Positions 11,095-22,989 of a stretch of DNA of 64,000 nucleotides are shown one piece after another. Under the pieces are notes generated by a model. That model worked only from the letters and a program-made list of their open reading frames with translations. It was not told where the DNA came from and searched no databases. How positions within the stretch are numbered: position 1 is the stretch's first letter; each line of letters starts with the position of its first letter. Source of the DNA: Bettongia penicillata ogilbyi (lineage: Eukaryota; Chordata; Mammalia; Diprotodontia; Potoroidae); NCBI GenBank assembly GCA_023548195.1, contig JAJHZJ010000496.1:7401144-7465143 (forward strand), written 5' to 3'. Made by a program: the position numbers and the translations under genes.

Positions 11095-12010
11095 ATTATT
11101 ATGATTTAGTATACTTTATAACTTAGCTAATTTGACTTGAGTTTGATCCCAACATTTGCATTTTCTTTTCTATGGTTTAAATATTTCAACCAAGTTCATT
11201 ATTTTAGTTTGTGTGTGAGAGGTAAGTATTGTTAATTAATTACAAATTACAGTTTCCAGCATGCATTGTCTCTTATTAATAGATTCCCCCTTCCAAAAAA
11301 AAAAAAACTTTGAAGGAATTCACTAGGTCTTGAAGCAAAGACTTGTTTTTGGAAAAGTAATAAATAAAGGAAACTCACTCTAGCTATGAAGAATTGAATA
11401 AAATGTGACTTCTTGACCTGTTAAAATTTTTATTGTTATGCAAAGTTGTTTCCAAAATCATCATTAAATATACAAAGCATAAAAATCTTCAATATTAATT
11501 AGTTTTTTCTAAAAAGATTTCAAAATACTAGGCCAAAATTTGAAGTTATATAAGAACCACAATACTTCTCTTCTACTTTTTCATGAATTATTTCATAGAA
11601 TAAAAAACAAAGCCCAGAGATTGGAATTTTACTCAAATAATTTTATTGGAAAAATTATCTACCTTACTTTGCAATTTTTCATTTTTTGTTCTATTAATGA
11701 ATCCAGGTACAGAGAACACTTAATGGGAAATCACATAAAAAGCCAGAAGCTTCATTCATATCTTTTTGTCATCCCCTTTCATTTCCTAATACAGACATTT
11801 TCATTGAAACAATTTGGTGTTCAAATGGGCTACTCTTTAGGGGTTTACTTCTTTTATTGATACATCAAAAGCATAAGTAAAGACATGAAAGCCATCCATT
11901 GGCAAATGAATTTCTATTCTTGAGCTATTGCCTAAGACTTCAATTTCTAAGTTTTAAAAATACTGTCATTCATAGTTTTAGACTCTGTGGAATTCCTAGA
12001 ATCTTTTCAA
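11095..12010. other. Unassigned AT-rich sequence
   Basis: A 106-codon ORF at 11540-11860 has an AT-rich, hydrophobic-biased translation without motifs and is probably chance. Confidence 0.35.
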
Positions 12011-12014
12011 TTGC

Positions 12015-12110
12015 TATTTTTGTCATTATAAGCTTATTGTGGGCAAGGACCATTATTTCTATGTATTTTGTATCTCCCATCCTGTTCTGCTGTTTAATCA
12101 ATACTCCTTC
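12015..12110 (+). mobile_element. L2 3'-end fragment
   Basis: AGCTTATTGTGGGCAAGGAC and TGTATTTTGTATCTCCCATC match the sense L2 3' UTR. Confidence 0.55.
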
Positions 12111-12469
12111 AATTAGTCTTTGTTGTAATTAATCTTCCTGGTCTTCCTTCTGCTTCCTGTAGAGCTCCATAGTATAAGCTGAAATATTCAGATGTTTACT
12201 TTGTTTTCTCTCCATTTTTACAGAAAATCTAAAACTCAATGGAATTCCAAAACATCTGCAATGAACTGCCTTATGTTAGACTCAAAAGGACTTGGATGGT
12301 AGAACTCAGTCATCATGTTTGTAGAGGGCTGAATGATAAAGGGTAGTGACTCTCTTACTCAGCACTAAAGCAGAGGAAAGCAATACAGAGCCTTGGGAAA
12401 ATTTGCTGCCTTTCTTTTATCTTTTTCAAAGTACACAGGCAGTATTAGCCCATTGCTGTTCCTCCTTCA

Positions 12470-12950
12470 TTTTTAAAGAAGATCAATGACATCACAAGGT
12501 GATGTCTTGACTCCCATGAGAACTGGATTTAAGTGAGGCAGAGTTGTGTGAAGTTGTCAGCCTCACTTTCTCTTCCAGAATTATGGAAGTCCAATGACAA
12601 GGCAACAGCGATGACCTAGGATGCAGTGGATGACCTCGGCATCTTCAGTGTCTGACCAAGCTCTACATGCTCCACAGCACCTACTTCAGTTGCCTTCATA
12701 ACTGTTGGAAAACATTATTCTCATTCACCTATTCCACCGGGAGATGCCTTTGCAAACTTGGGGTAGACATGCTTCTAACTCACTAATGGATTTATGGTCC
12801 TGTCAGTTATGCTCAACCTGGTTTAGCTCATCATCCCAGGCAGTTTTACTGAGGTATGCCCACTGCACATGCTATAGCTTCTTGGAGCAACAGGTGAGGG
12901 TTGAGGGCCAGGTAGACACTGAAAGTAGATGAGCATCCATGAAAAGGATT
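12470..12950 (-). mobile_element. RTE-type LINE fragment, antisense
   Basis: GGTGATGTCTTGACTCCCAT, TTTAAGTGAGGCAGAGTTGT and GTCAGCCTCACTTTCTCTTC repeat the RTE tail seen at 9619-9880. The part from 12690 on looks like a further internal piece. The short ORFs here are shadows. Confidence 0.65.
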
Positions 12951-12954
12951 CAGC

Positions 12955-13539
12955 AAACCTTCCCAACAGAGATGCCAGTCCTCCTTGAACGCTCCAAACA
13001 CCCCATTATATTATATATACACCCCAATATATTGAGAGAAGAATTGCCATTAATTGCTGGTATATTAATAATACAGTTGGGTGACTTCAGGCATTTTGGA
13101 TTGTTTAATTGCAAATCAGACCCTGGTTAACCTCTAGGTCATGAGCAGTGTGTAGCTACATTATCTGAGTTTCATATTGAGAAGTTTCCTACATGGAGCT
13201 CTCTGTATGCCTCTTTCCTAGTTCAGTGACCATCAGGACACTGGTCAATCAATTAACAGGCATTAGTTAAGTCCTACTCTTTGACAGGTTTTGTGCTAGG
13301 CAGATTAAAACAGCTCAGAAAATTGGCATGCTTTTACATGTCCCTTTATTGAAATCTATCCTTCATCAATCCTTGGTACCACCTGCTCCCCCTCACAGTG
13401 GCAGAAATGAGCCTGAAATGATGTAGCCTTTTCAGAAACAGTCCTAGATACAGTTCAGATAGATGCTTGTTGTGAGGCGTCACTGCACTACCTTATGGAT
13501 ATGTTTGAGAAGTGAAACGTGCCAGTTAAATATAATTAT
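12955..13539. other. Mostly unassigned; weak SINE trace
   Basis: 13245-13320 (CATTAGTTAAGTCCTACTCT) resembles the start of the AAGCACTTACTATGTGCC repeat found at 17205. Nothing else recognised. Confidence 0.35.
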
Positions 13540-14010
13540 CCAGTGGCATTTACAGATGTTTCACAGCTTTCTAACTCATTCTCTAGCTCTTTCCAACACC
13601 TCTTTATTTCATCTGTGAAAGCATTAAACTACCAGCTTTCTAAGTTGTTTTTTGGATCTGAATATACTTAGTGAAGATGTCTTGTGAATATCAGATTTAA
13701 TGAGCCTGCCAGAAAATTCATCAAACCTGGGACAGAATGTTAGGGTGACTTGTATGCAGATGCCCAGCATAAAGCACTGTTACTTTATTCCATTCCTTGT
13801 TAAAGACCTAGTGTCAAGGGGTTTAATTAAAGGTGCCACCGTCTACAACTACTTATTTTTGCATGTGTTAAATATTCCAATAGAAGGTAGCTATGGATTA
13901 ATGATATTGAAGTTGTTGGCGAATGGAAAATCAATTTTTTTTTCAGGGAAGTTTACAGTTATATCTAACTGTCTGACAACAAATGTCAGAAAAAGGCTGA
14001 AGTGTTGATT
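13540..14010. other. Unique block, possible conserved non-coding element
   Basis: Single-copy-looking sequence with homeodomain-type ATTA/TAAT cores and a 102-codon open frame (13700-14008) lacking protein motifs. I favour non-coding conserved DNA over a gene, but only an alignment to other mammals can decide. Confidence 0.3.
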
Positions 14011-14835
14011 TTTTTCCAAAGGATTAACATTTTAGATTTTTTTTTTTAATTACAAGTAATTGATGTTCTGTTTCAATGACTTTTATTATCTTGTTTTCTT
14101 AAGTAAATCATAGATTTGACCCTGGCTTGATGAAATTTAGGGGACAGTAGAATAAATACCAATTTTATGTGTAAAAAAAGAGAAGTTTTGGCAATGATCC
14201 AGCTACTTTAGACTTTGTAAACAGGAAAACCAGGTAATTCATGACCTCAAAAATCCACTTTGAAGCAAATTAGTTGAATTGACCTGACTTTGGTCACATA
14301 AAGGAAGTAATTGCTCCTTTTCCCCTTGACTTTTGAGCAATGATCTGATATCTCACATCCATTGATTTCAACAAATCCTTTGGTGATAATAAAAGAAGAC
14401 CTCTAAAATTCATCTTAAGTAAACTGTGGAAAGGACAGACTGTTTGAAGAACAGAGAACCATTCAATGCTTGCCTTTGTTCACCAGTTATAGTTTATTCC
14501 CCAAAGGAAAAAAAAATCTCCCCAAAGTGCAGTGAGTGGTCTATTATAAATCCTGAGCTAGATCCTTTATTTTCCTTTTGGGAAATGAGTGTTGCCTAAG
14601 TGACAAAGGACCTCTCACTTCTTGCACTCTGTCTCCTTTATATGAATATACTCCTAAGGATAGGGAGGTATCAAATCAGCTGACTGCCCTCTGGGGCCAT
14701 GTCTTCCTCCTACACATGGCAGACAGATGTAGAAGTTTTTTTGTTCTGTTTTGTTCTCATGCATCCTCATATGAGTGTGTCCCCCTTACAGAAGACAATG
14801 TCTTCATTTCTTCCTCATCGAATTTGTTTATCCTT
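14011..14835. other. Unassigned sequence
   Basis: No supported gene; the open frame starting at 14578 runs into the antisense L3 fragment. Confidence 0.35.
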
Positions 14836-14839
14836 TACA

Positions 14840-15640
14840 ATGTCATTCTTGAACACGTTCTATCTAAACTTGGATTTGTTTTTTCCTGTAGAAGTTTATT
14901 GCATAGGGTCCTTATCCTCCTCTCCCCTGAATTATTGACATCTGCCTTCTTAGAATCTTGGATCCACATTAACCATTCCATCCTCTCCACCACCAATATT
15001 GCGATGTAGCAGTTACTTCCTGCCAACGTCCTCATAGCTTCCACCCCACCAGACATTTTATCATTATTGGTGAGGCAGAAAACCAAAATAGAATTTCTCC
15101 TTTGGTGATACCACCTTTTGAAGAATGAAATTTTATCATTAAAGCCAGTCAAGATATAATTAGCTGTTCTGAGTTTGACAGAGAGAGTTGCAACAGATGT
15201 CCAGATAATTGAAGTCCTCTATCATTACCATATATCATGATTCTGTGATAGATTTTTTAATTCCTTTTCTATGTCTTCTTTCTCTCCATGTGATTTATTA
15301 CAAATTTTGATGACAATATCACTGCATCCAATGATATTCACCTAATACTGTCCACCATGCTTACCACATATGTCTTCTTAACATATAATATTATTACTTC
15401 TCCTTTACCATCTTGTTTCTTTTCACTAAGGTAAATCTTTCCAGAACCATATTCCTGTCATAGGTCAAATTCCATCAATCCTTCAGTGCTACCTGTGACA
15501 TCAATTTTAGCTTCTAAAACTATAATGTCAAATTCATTTTGCTTATTATCCAAATATTTTGTATTTATGGGTGAACCTCTGAGGCCACGGGTTTTATTAA
15601 ATGTTAATAATTTTTGTTGAATTTTATCTCCTATGAACTT
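14840..15640 (-). mobile_element. L3/CR1-type LINE, endonuclease region, antisense
   Basis: On the minus strand near 15225-15200 the translation reads VMIEDFNYLDIC, a decayed form of the apurinic-type endonuclease motif GDFN-Y-D that ends the CR1/L3 endonuclease domain. Flanking minus-strand text is also L3-like. ORFs on both strands here are remnants. Confidence 0.65.
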
Positions 15641-15889
15641 ATGAGTGCCTCAATTATGATTCTTTTTCCTGTGTTATATCTTGTGGTGTCAGTGGTTAGA
15701 GTCTCCTTTCCCCTTTTAAGTCTCATTTAAATATACATGAATGTAAGGCACAAGCCTCTTACCAGCCCTGTTTATGTAGCATTCTGAGAATGGATTGGTC
15801 ATTTTCCTTAATCATCCTTATTAAGTAGGACATTAAAGTTTGTTAAGGGTCTTTGATTCAATCTCTTTTTTTAGTCCACAAAGATCCTT

Positions 15890-16020
15890 TGAGATAGGTC
15901 CATCCATATCCTTTATTAAGTGTCTTCTTTGCACTAGTCTAAGTATGGACATGCAAATGCAAAGATGAAATAATCCTGGCCCTCAAATTACTTAATTTGT
16001 AAAGGTGGAAACTGTATGTA
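15890..16020 (+). mobile_element. SINE-like AAGCACTTACTATGTGCC-type repeat
   Basis: TTTATTAAGTGTCTTCTTTGC, then TAATCCTGGCCCTCAAATTAC. Same repeat type as at 17205, 17862, 27835, 32205, 37300, 47885, 54850 and 62690. Confidence 0.6.
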
Positions 16021-16289
16021 CTTATTTAAATTTAACAATTGGTGAAGGAACAGAAGCTGTGATTTTGTTGATAGAACTCCCAGAAGGGAAACTCTTCTTT
16101 TTGAAGTAGACCAGACATTTCTCTGCAATTTATATAGCTTTTGAAAAGTGGTTTAAGCACCAAGAGGTTAAATAATGTGGGAAGGATCCTATGGTCACTA
16201 TGCATCACAAGCAAGACTTTGATCTAGACTTTTTGGCTCTGAGATTGGCTCTCTATTTGCTGATATTTAGTCTTTATATAAATTTACAT

Positions 16290-16500
16290 TAAATAAATTT
16301 ACAGAATCACAGATCTAGAATAGAAAGGGACCTCAAAAGTCATCTACTACAATTCCCTCAACTTACATATTAGAAAAATGGATGCAAAGAGGTCAAACGA
16401 CTTGTCCAAGGTCACTCAAGTGGAAAGTGGCAAAACTACCACTTCACTGGACTCTGGGTGCACCCTTATATCCACTGTGTTCTGTTGCTCCTTGGTACCA
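16290..16500 (+). mobile_element. MAR1-type SINE
   Basis: GAATCACAGATCTAGAATAG, AAGGGACCTCAAAAGTCATC and CTTGTCCAAGGTCACTCAAG. Confidence 0.8.
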
Positions 16501-16529
16501 GGGCTAATACTATTAGCAACAGCATCACT

Positions 16530-17110
16530 TTTCCCTCTTTTTGCAAACGTAACATAGTTGGGATGAATCATGTACAAGCAAATTAATTAGCAATATTCCC
16601 ACAGCCAAGAATCCTGAGAGGCTGTTTTAAAGCAGAGATTCTTAGGGTCATATTTTTTTCATTTTTTAAAGCAAATGCTAATCCCATTCCCAATTTCTAC
16701 GATAAAGTTTTTATCTTAAGCTTAATTAATATTAAGTTATTATTAATATTGTAAAATTAACCTTAAGATTATTTTAGGTTATAAAAATACAAACTGCAAA
16801 ACTTCCATCAAAAACTTTTCATATAAAATTTCCTTTGTGAAAATAGCAGTTTTCCTTAGTTTGTACATGTCATATCTACTTGTCCTTCAAAAAAGAAATT
16901 CACCAGACACTCAAAATAATTCCTAATGTTTTATAAAATGGGGCCAGTGCTAAGATTTTTTATTATTATTACAAATCATGACTCTTGTTCTTTTCTCCAT
17001 CTCTGAGAAAAATGCATTTTACTATGGTGCATCTATAACCAGTTTTAAGCACAGCATTCTTTTGCCATAGCCACCCATCCAAGGCAAAATGGAAAAGTGG
17101 AGCAATTAGT
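16530..17110. other. Unique AT-rich block, possible conserved non-coding element
   Basis: Contains AAATTAATTAGCAATATTCCC (16580-16600) and further homeodomain-like cores; no repeat signature. Confidence 0.3.
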
Positions 17111-17204
17111 TGAGTAGGTTAATTTATAACAAGCTTCCCTATGAAAGATTATAAAGGCAAAAATGAATTTTTTATTCTTTTTCTTTCTAAATTAATCTTA
17201 CCAA

Positions 17205-17340
17205 TTAATCATCAAATGTATTTATTAAGCAGTTTACTATATGCCTAGCACTTTTCTAGGTCCACAAGAGAAGACTAAAATATGTCCTTTATTCACAAAA
17301 AAACTTTTAGTCTAGATTCAGAGACAAAATACATACATAA
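17205..17340 (+). mobile_element. SINE-like AAGCACTTACTATGTGCC-type repeat
   Basis: TTTATTAAGCAGTTTACTAT, GCCTAGCACTTTTCTAGG, and a tail TCAGAGACAAAATACATAC. Confidence 0.65.
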
Positions 17341-17489
17341 TGAATACCTAATAACAAGAACATATTATATATCAATAATATTCCATTCCATACTTCATGT
17401 GATGTTAATATAGATTTCCAAAATAATAAAGTGAATTTATCATTAATTCTTACATTGGATTCTTTTATTTTTTAAAAGCATTTTATAGA

Positions 17490-17600
17490 CTGATAAGATT
17501 AGAACTGGAAGTGACTTTAGAGTTGTCTTCATTTTATATAGAAGAACCAAAAACAGTTCTGGAACTTGCCTAAGGTCAGACAATTAGTTAGTAGAGGGAG
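17490..17600 (+). mobile_element. MAR1/MIR-type SINE fragment
   Basis: GATTAGAACTGGAAGTGACT and CTTGCCTAAGGTCAGACAAT. Confidence 0.65.
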
Positions 17601-17604
17601 GAAT

Positions 17605-17860
17605 AGGTAAAGGAATACACATTTTTTAAGCACCTCCTATGTTCCAGGCACTCACTGTGCTAAGAACTTTACAAGTATTATCTCATTTTATCCTCACAGT
17701 AACTCTTGGAGGTAGGTGTTATTATATTATCCCCCCTTTTAGAGTTGAGGAAATGCTCATTCAGAGGTTAAGTGATTCATCCAGACATCCAGAGTCATAC
17801 AACTGGTAAGTATCTGAGGGTGGATTTGAACTCAGGTTTTTTCCGACTCCACACCCAGTG
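17605..17860 (+). mobile_element. MIR3/MAR1-type SINE
   Basis: CACTGTGCTAAGAACTTTACA, TCTCATTTTATCCTCACAGT, GGTTAAGTGATTCATCC, TTTGAACTCAGGTTTTTTCC and ACCCAGTGCTTTATG, in consensus order. Confidence 0.8.
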
Positions 17861-17861
17861 C

Positions 17862-18030
17862 TTTATGTATTTATTGAGCACTTATTATGTGTCAAGCACT
17901 GTGATAAGCCCTGGGGTTTAAGGAAAGGGAAAACAAATAAGTAAAAGACAACATCTGTTCTCCTGGGGTTTATATGCTAATGAGAGAGACGTAAATATTT
18001 AGGTCCGTACAAAATCTATACAGAGTATAT
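17862..18030 (+). mobile_element. SINE-like AAGCACTTACTATGTGCC-type repeat
   Basis: TTTATTGAGCACTTATTATG, TCAAGCACTGTGATAAGCCC, and GGGGTTTATATGCTAATGAG. Confidence 0.7.
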
Positions 18031-18034
18031 GAAG

Positions 18035-18925
18035 GTAATCTGAAAGGTGAAGGTATTAACAGTTGAGGGGGTAGAAAAGAACTCCTACAAAAGGGAGGAT
18101 TTGAACTGTATGTATTCAGTCTCTCTTCTGAACATTTTCACAGCTCATATTTTTAGAATCATATCTATTCATGTATATTATGATATGGTAAGGTATAATA
18201 TGGTAAAGCATCTAGAACATTATTTATGCTTTCTTTAGCATTATGGCTGTCTCTTCCCCTAACCCTTTTAAAAATTAAGATCAAAATAATTATTGTTTTA
18301 CCTAATCAACATATCAATCAAAAGAAGTCCTTTATGTAGTTGAACTGCATTTCCTACTACTGTACTGTACTGTACTTCCACTGATACATTTCATAGTTAT
18401 GGTTAGAGAAATGGTTCAAGTGAAACAGGTCTAGAAAGGCTGCCTGTGTCCACTGGAGTGGTTCAGAGGTCAACCAAGGGGTGTGGGAAAAATAATGCAA
18501 AGTTTATAGAAGTTGGAAGGTCATGACAGAAAAAAAAGGGGGTTTTGTTTGATTTTTAGGAATTTCCAGTATCTATCCCACTCCCTGCCTTTTATGTTTT
18601 CACTCCTTCAGTTCCACAGTAGATAGATCAAAAGTGAGGAGATCTAACTGGTCAGAGTATCTGGGTATGTCTTGGTTGTCCTAAAAAGTTTCCATCTCAC
18701 CCTGTTAGGGAAGGGTTGTCACAAAGAGACAGGGAAGTATTGGATATAGTCACCATGTGGATTTGATGGTAAGCTATTAAGGGTAACATATTAAAAATTC
18801 AAATTTAGGCCTGCTGTGTTAGTAGACCTAGGTTTGACTCTTTAATGCATAACCCTTAATGAACCATCCAGAACCTCAGTTTCTTCAACTACAAAACAGA
18901 GAAACTAATACTTCCACTAGTGACT
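18035..18925. other. Unassigned sequence
   Basis: No supported gene or clear repeat; a short TACTG iteration lies at 18357-18374. Confidence 0.35.
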
Positions 18926-18929
18926 CTGG

Positions 18930-19400
18930 GGTAACTTTAAAATACTTTGTGTCCAATACTTTTTTATTACTATCTTTTTTGTACCACCTACATTTCCCAA
19001 TGTATTCTTTTCTCTCCCCTTCTATAGAGTCATCTTTCATAGCCCACCCCACACAGTCCTGATTCATACATATCTCCTCATGCTTCTTTGTATTCACCAG
19101 TCATCATTTCTTACAGCACTGTAGTACATCATGTTGATATAACACAGTTTGTTTAGCAATTCCCTATCAATGGCTATCTACTTTGTTTCTAATTCTTTCT
19201 TAACAAAAAAAGAACAATGCTAAATGTGTGTGTGTGTGTGTGTGTGTGTACATGGGGTTTTTGTCATTGACCTTGGAGTAGACACCCAACAGTGGATTTT
19301 CTGGGACAAAGGGTATGGACATTTTATTAGCCATCTTCCTATATTTTTCAAGGAAAGTGCCTTGTAAACTTCCAAGTACTATATAAATGTGAGTTGTTAA
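18930..19400 (-). mobile_element. L1 3' region, antisense
   Basis: ACAGCACTGTAGTACATCAT, TTGTTTAGCAATTCCCTATC, CAACAGTGGATTTTCTGGGAC and AAAGGGTATGGACATTTTAT follow the antisense marsupial L1 end-of-ORF2/3' UTR. A TG microsatellite sits inside. The 70-codon minus ORF here is a shadow. Confidence 0.7.
19224..19249. repeat. (TG)n microsatellite
   Basis: About 13 TG units inside the antisense L1. Confidence 0.95.
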
Positions 19401-19694
19401 TTCCTGCTTTTGTCACTACTCTTGACTTTACTCTATGGTACATTTAATTATAGTGAGAATGCCTTCTCCTGTTCCAATAAATTATTTTATCTTGGCCCAG
19501 GGATAAGCCAAACTTTTAATGAACTATTTTACTTGCCATCACATTGCAATGATTAAGCACTTTCTTTCTGTTTGAGAAATCCTAACTGAAATTCTGAGAT
19601 GATAAAAATAGAAATCTGAAAACATTCCATCTCAATCAATAAGGATACTCCCTAACTACCTAATTCATTGTTTAAATTAAAATTAATCATATTA

Positions 19695-19960
19695 TTAATA
19701 AGAAGAATAGTCAGCATTTATATAGGGGTACTTTAAGGTCTGTGGACCACTTTATATATCTTTTGATCCTGATAGCTATCTTGGTAGGAGTGATGATTTC
19801 TCCCATTTTATAGATGAGTAAACTGAGGCTGAAGTTTAATGACTTGCTCAGCAACAAAGAGGTAGTAAATCTTATCTAGTGCTAGATTCAAACTCAAGTC
19901 TTCCAAACTCCAATTCTAGTATTCTATTTGCTGTGCTACCTAACTTGGATGGTTTTATCT
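19695..19960 (+). mobile_element. MIR3/MAR1-type SINE
   Basis: CCCATTTTATAGATGAGTAAACTGAGG is the conserved core; ends with TTGCTGTGCTACCTAACTTG. Confidence 0.8.
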
Positions 19961-20114
19961 TCAGCTGCTAAATTTCCACTGTGCCAAATCATTGCAGTGT
20001 GTAATTGACCCCTATTTCTTAAAGGTTGAGTCATAGTGACATAGCAGAACCATCTGTGCTAGAATACTCTTAAATGTGGGCTAGTTGACAAAACCAAGGG
20101 AGTATTGAGATTGA

Positions 20115-20285
20115 TATAAAAAGTCAGTGAAGTGGATGTGAGTTAAAAGTTCTGGATTCTAGCCCAGGTTTTTCTATTGATTTGGTACATGACTTTGGCC
20201 AAGTCATGTAGCCTTGCTGGTGTTCACTTAGTTTCCTTACCTTTCAAAAAATCAGACTACACTAGACTCTGTGACCTTATGAGAT
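20115..20285 (+). mobile_element. MIR-related SINE (WSINE-like)
   Basis: TCTGGATTCTAGCCCAGGTT, ACATGACTTTGGCCAAGTCA and AATCAGACTACACTAGACTC. Confidence 0.65.
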
Positions 20286-20289
20286 AATT

Positions 20290-20500
20290 CGACTCCTGCC
20301 TGCATTCCTCCTTCCCATGTGGTGCTTTCCCCATCACTTTTCTCTCTTTGAATCTCTATTTTCTTTCAAGATTCAGCTCAATTATTGCCTCCTATTTGAG
20401 ACCTTTTCTAATCTTCTCACCTTCATCCAGATGTTAGTGCTTTCTCCTCCAATTTGTCTTTTGTTCATGGATTAGTCTAATTAAATTTGAAGAAATTCCT
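20290..20500 (+). mobile_element. L2 3'-region fragment
   Basis: TTTCAAGATTCAGCTCAATTATTGCCTCC and GAGACCTTTTCTAATCTTC are the sense L2 stretch before the 3' UTR. Confidence 0.65.
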
Positions 20501-20561
20501 CATCAAGTTGACTGTAATTTGATGATTTTTTTTTTAGCTACCCCCAACTTTTGTAGATCTT

Positions 20562-20585
20562 CCGGTTGATCATCCGGCTGATCAT
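20562..20585. repeat. Two 12-bp units, CpG-containing
   Basis: CCGGTTGATCAT at 20562-20573 is followed at once by CCGGCTGATCAT. Each unit holds the palindrome TGATCA and a CpG, scarce in this window. Confidence 0.9.
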
Positions 20586-20599
20586 CAAAAGGTTGTTTT

Positions 20600-20885
20600 C
20601 CGTGTCAGTGAAGGGAGTGCATAAAGTGATGGAAAGATCAGTCCTTAAAATATTGACAAATTTATCTGTATCAGACCTGTTAAAATGCTGCTCACATACT
20701 GCACATCAGGAATGCCACCCTAACTGGATTAAAATGTAATTGGGAAATATTTAACAAAATGAATAAAAATAAAACATAGATAACATTACATTTTCAAACT
20801 AAATCAATATGTGGCCTACAGGGATGCTTTTGTAGGGATCAGTGGCCCCCATTTCCAAATGAGTTTGACAACACTACTCTGCCTT
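20600..20885. mobile_element. Possible hAT-type DNA transposon remnant
   Basis: TCAATATGTGGCCTACAGGGAT, CAGTGGCCCCCATTTCC and GAGTTTGACAACACTACTC resemble the end of a non-autonomous hAT element (GTGTCAAACTC ... GGCCCC type). Only one end is convincing. Confidence 0.4.
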
Positions 20886-20889
20886 TCTG

Positions 20890-22090
20890 GTGGTGTTGAT
20901 CAATATCCTAGAAATGCCAAAGCAACATTATGATCCTTTTCTTCTGATCCAATTATATAGGCACTTTAACTCAAAACAATGCTAGACTTTGAATCCAGTA
21001 ATTGCCTCAGTAATCAACTTTACTTTGCAATGTAGACTAGGCATTGCCTTGGACAAAATGATATTTCTAAGTAGATTAGCAGTATACTTCATATGCTTTC
21101 ATGGAGGGGAATAGCCAATTTTAAAAAAAATTCTAGTGTTAGAACAAATACTCTGATTGGTTAACAAAATGATGTAGTTGGTGTAATCTTTTGAGAGTTA
21201 GCCATAATGGACAGAAGTAGAGCTGGCCTTCCTTTTTTGAATTCAACATGTCTGTCCTATCTGGTTTGAAAGTCAGGAGTTACACTTGTCAGCATAATGT
21301 ATAATGCTTAGTAATTTAGGCTTATAAAAGATTGGCATTCCATCCCCCTTTATGATAATGAAAATCAATGTTTGAAAAGAAAAGTCATCATTTCCCTCAA
21401 TAATGTGAATATTCCCATACATGGAAATGATTCCTAATAACTCTCAGTGCTTTTGTTTCCAAATTCATCTCATCTGTCCTTTTGCCATAGTTGAGTGGGA
21501 AAGATTTGTCAGTTATACAAAGATGCATCATCTCCCTCAGTGGTGCTGCCTGAAGTTATTAATTAGGTTTCCTAGTTTGGGGCTGATCTTTTCAGGTCAC
21601 AGTGAAGTGTCATTGAAACAGACCCATTAAAATGAGTGATGGGTGTTGTAATTTCGTTAGTGTCATCAATAATGTATTACACTTTCCTTTTAGTAGTCTC
21701 TTTCTGTTGTGTGTGGGTCAGGCAAACTGGATAAATTACATTCATAAGTTTCAAATAGTTACAAATGATGAAGATTTTACCAGATAGGCATGGGGGAAAG
21801 GGGGAGGGATTAATGCTGTTTTAAACATGTTAGCTTACTAAAGTGATTTCAATTAAAGAATATTTTAATTATGCCTGATTTCTATCCAAGCCCTTATGAT
21901 GCCCATGTTATGTGTATGCAAATACCATGGTGACTTATTGAAATGTGGATATACTGCCAAGGTCTCAATAGTTCGTTCTTTCTGCAGGGAAATGATCTTG
22001 ATTTGGATTAAGGCTGTGCATATGAGAGAACAAACATGTTTTGGCAAGGAATCCATCAACCAGTTATCAGAGACAGTGTCTCAACATGGA
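20890..22090. other. Unique block, candidate conserved non-coding elements
   Basis: About 1.2 kb without repeat signatures, rich in motifs typical of developmental enhancers: TTATTAATTAGG near 21560, TGAGTGATGGGTG, AATTATGCCTGA near 21870 and an octamer-like ATGCAAAT at 21917. Frames at 21421-21630 and 21896-22324 have no protein motifs. Conservation is an inference from composition and motif density. Confidence 0.4.
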
Positions 22091-22199
22091 AACAATTCTA
22101 GATTCTTTTTTTCACTTTTGTTTTTACCACTGATTTTGTATCATCTTCTTTATCCCCACCTTCTGGCAAACCTCCTAATATTTCTTGAGGCTCCCACTA

Positions 22200-22735
22200 T
22201 TTTCTCAGTCACCAACACTCATCACTATATACATATCCTACAGTTTTCATTTAAAGACCTTCACAACCCAACTTCAATCTGCCTTTATAGCCTTGTCATA
22301 CATAATACCATGTTATTGCCTTGACACTCCCCTTGCCTGTAAGATAAATGTCAAACTCCTAAGCTTGGATAGTACTTTCGACTTTTCCCTTTCATTAATT
22401 TCATAGTCCAATATAACTGGACTGCTTACTGTTCCTTGACCTTGACATTTCGTCTTATTGCACACACTATCTCTCCCATGTCTAGAATGGAATCTCTTGT
22501 CATTGTCTCAGAATCTTTTTGTTTTCCTTTTCTTTCCTTCAAGGCTCAGTTGAGGAGGTATCTCTTTTTCTGAAGTCTTTCCTGGTTCCCTAGTTGTTGT
22601 AATACTCTGTAGATACTGTTTTCCTTATCTGTAACCTATCTGCCTACATGTTGTATCCTTGTATCCTTGATCTTGAGGGCAATTATTGATTTATTTTGGT
22701 TTTTATGTGCCCAGCACAGTACCTGGCACATGTTA
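22200..22735 (+). mobile_element. L2 LINE 3' region
   Basis: TTTAAAGACCTTCACAACCC, CTGGACTGCTTACTGTTCC, CAAGGCTCAGTTGAGGAGGT and the terminal CCCAGCACAGTACCTGGCAC are the ordered sense L2 3' landmarks. Confidence 0.85.
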
Positions 22736-22985
22736 CTGAATCATTTCAGTCATGTCCAACTCTCCAGGAGCCCATTTGGGGTTTTCTTGAGAAAGATACT
22801 GGAGTATTTTGCTATTTCCTCCTCTCATTCATTTTACAGATGAGACAGTGAGCCTAACAGTATTGAGTCACTTGGTCAGTGTCACAGCTAGTAAGTTTCT
22901 GAGGTCAGATTTGAACTCAGGTTCTCTCCACTCCAGAGCTGACTCTCAATCCACAGCACCACTTAGCTGCTCCTACTACATAGTA
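22736..22985 (-). mobile_element. tRNA-derived RTE-tailed SINE, antisense
   Basis: TTTCAGTCATGTCCAACTCT, CCATTTGGGGTTTTCTTGAG, TTACAGATGAGACAGTGAGC and CCACTTAGCTGCTCC are the reverse complement of the common marsupial SINE head to tail. It sits at the end of the L2. Confidence 0.9.
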
Positions 22986-22989
22986 AATA

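Noticed and set aside
13700..14008. 102-codon frame as a small gene
   Set aside because: No start context, splice sites or motifs; the block looks more like non-coding unique DNA.
14578..15009. 143-codon open frame on plus strand
   Set aside because: Runs into an antisense L3/CR1 fragment, no protein motif, no splice context; a shadow.
21896..22324. 142-codon open frame on plus strand
   Set aside because: First half is unique AT-rich DNA, second half is L2 3' sequence; not a coherent gene.
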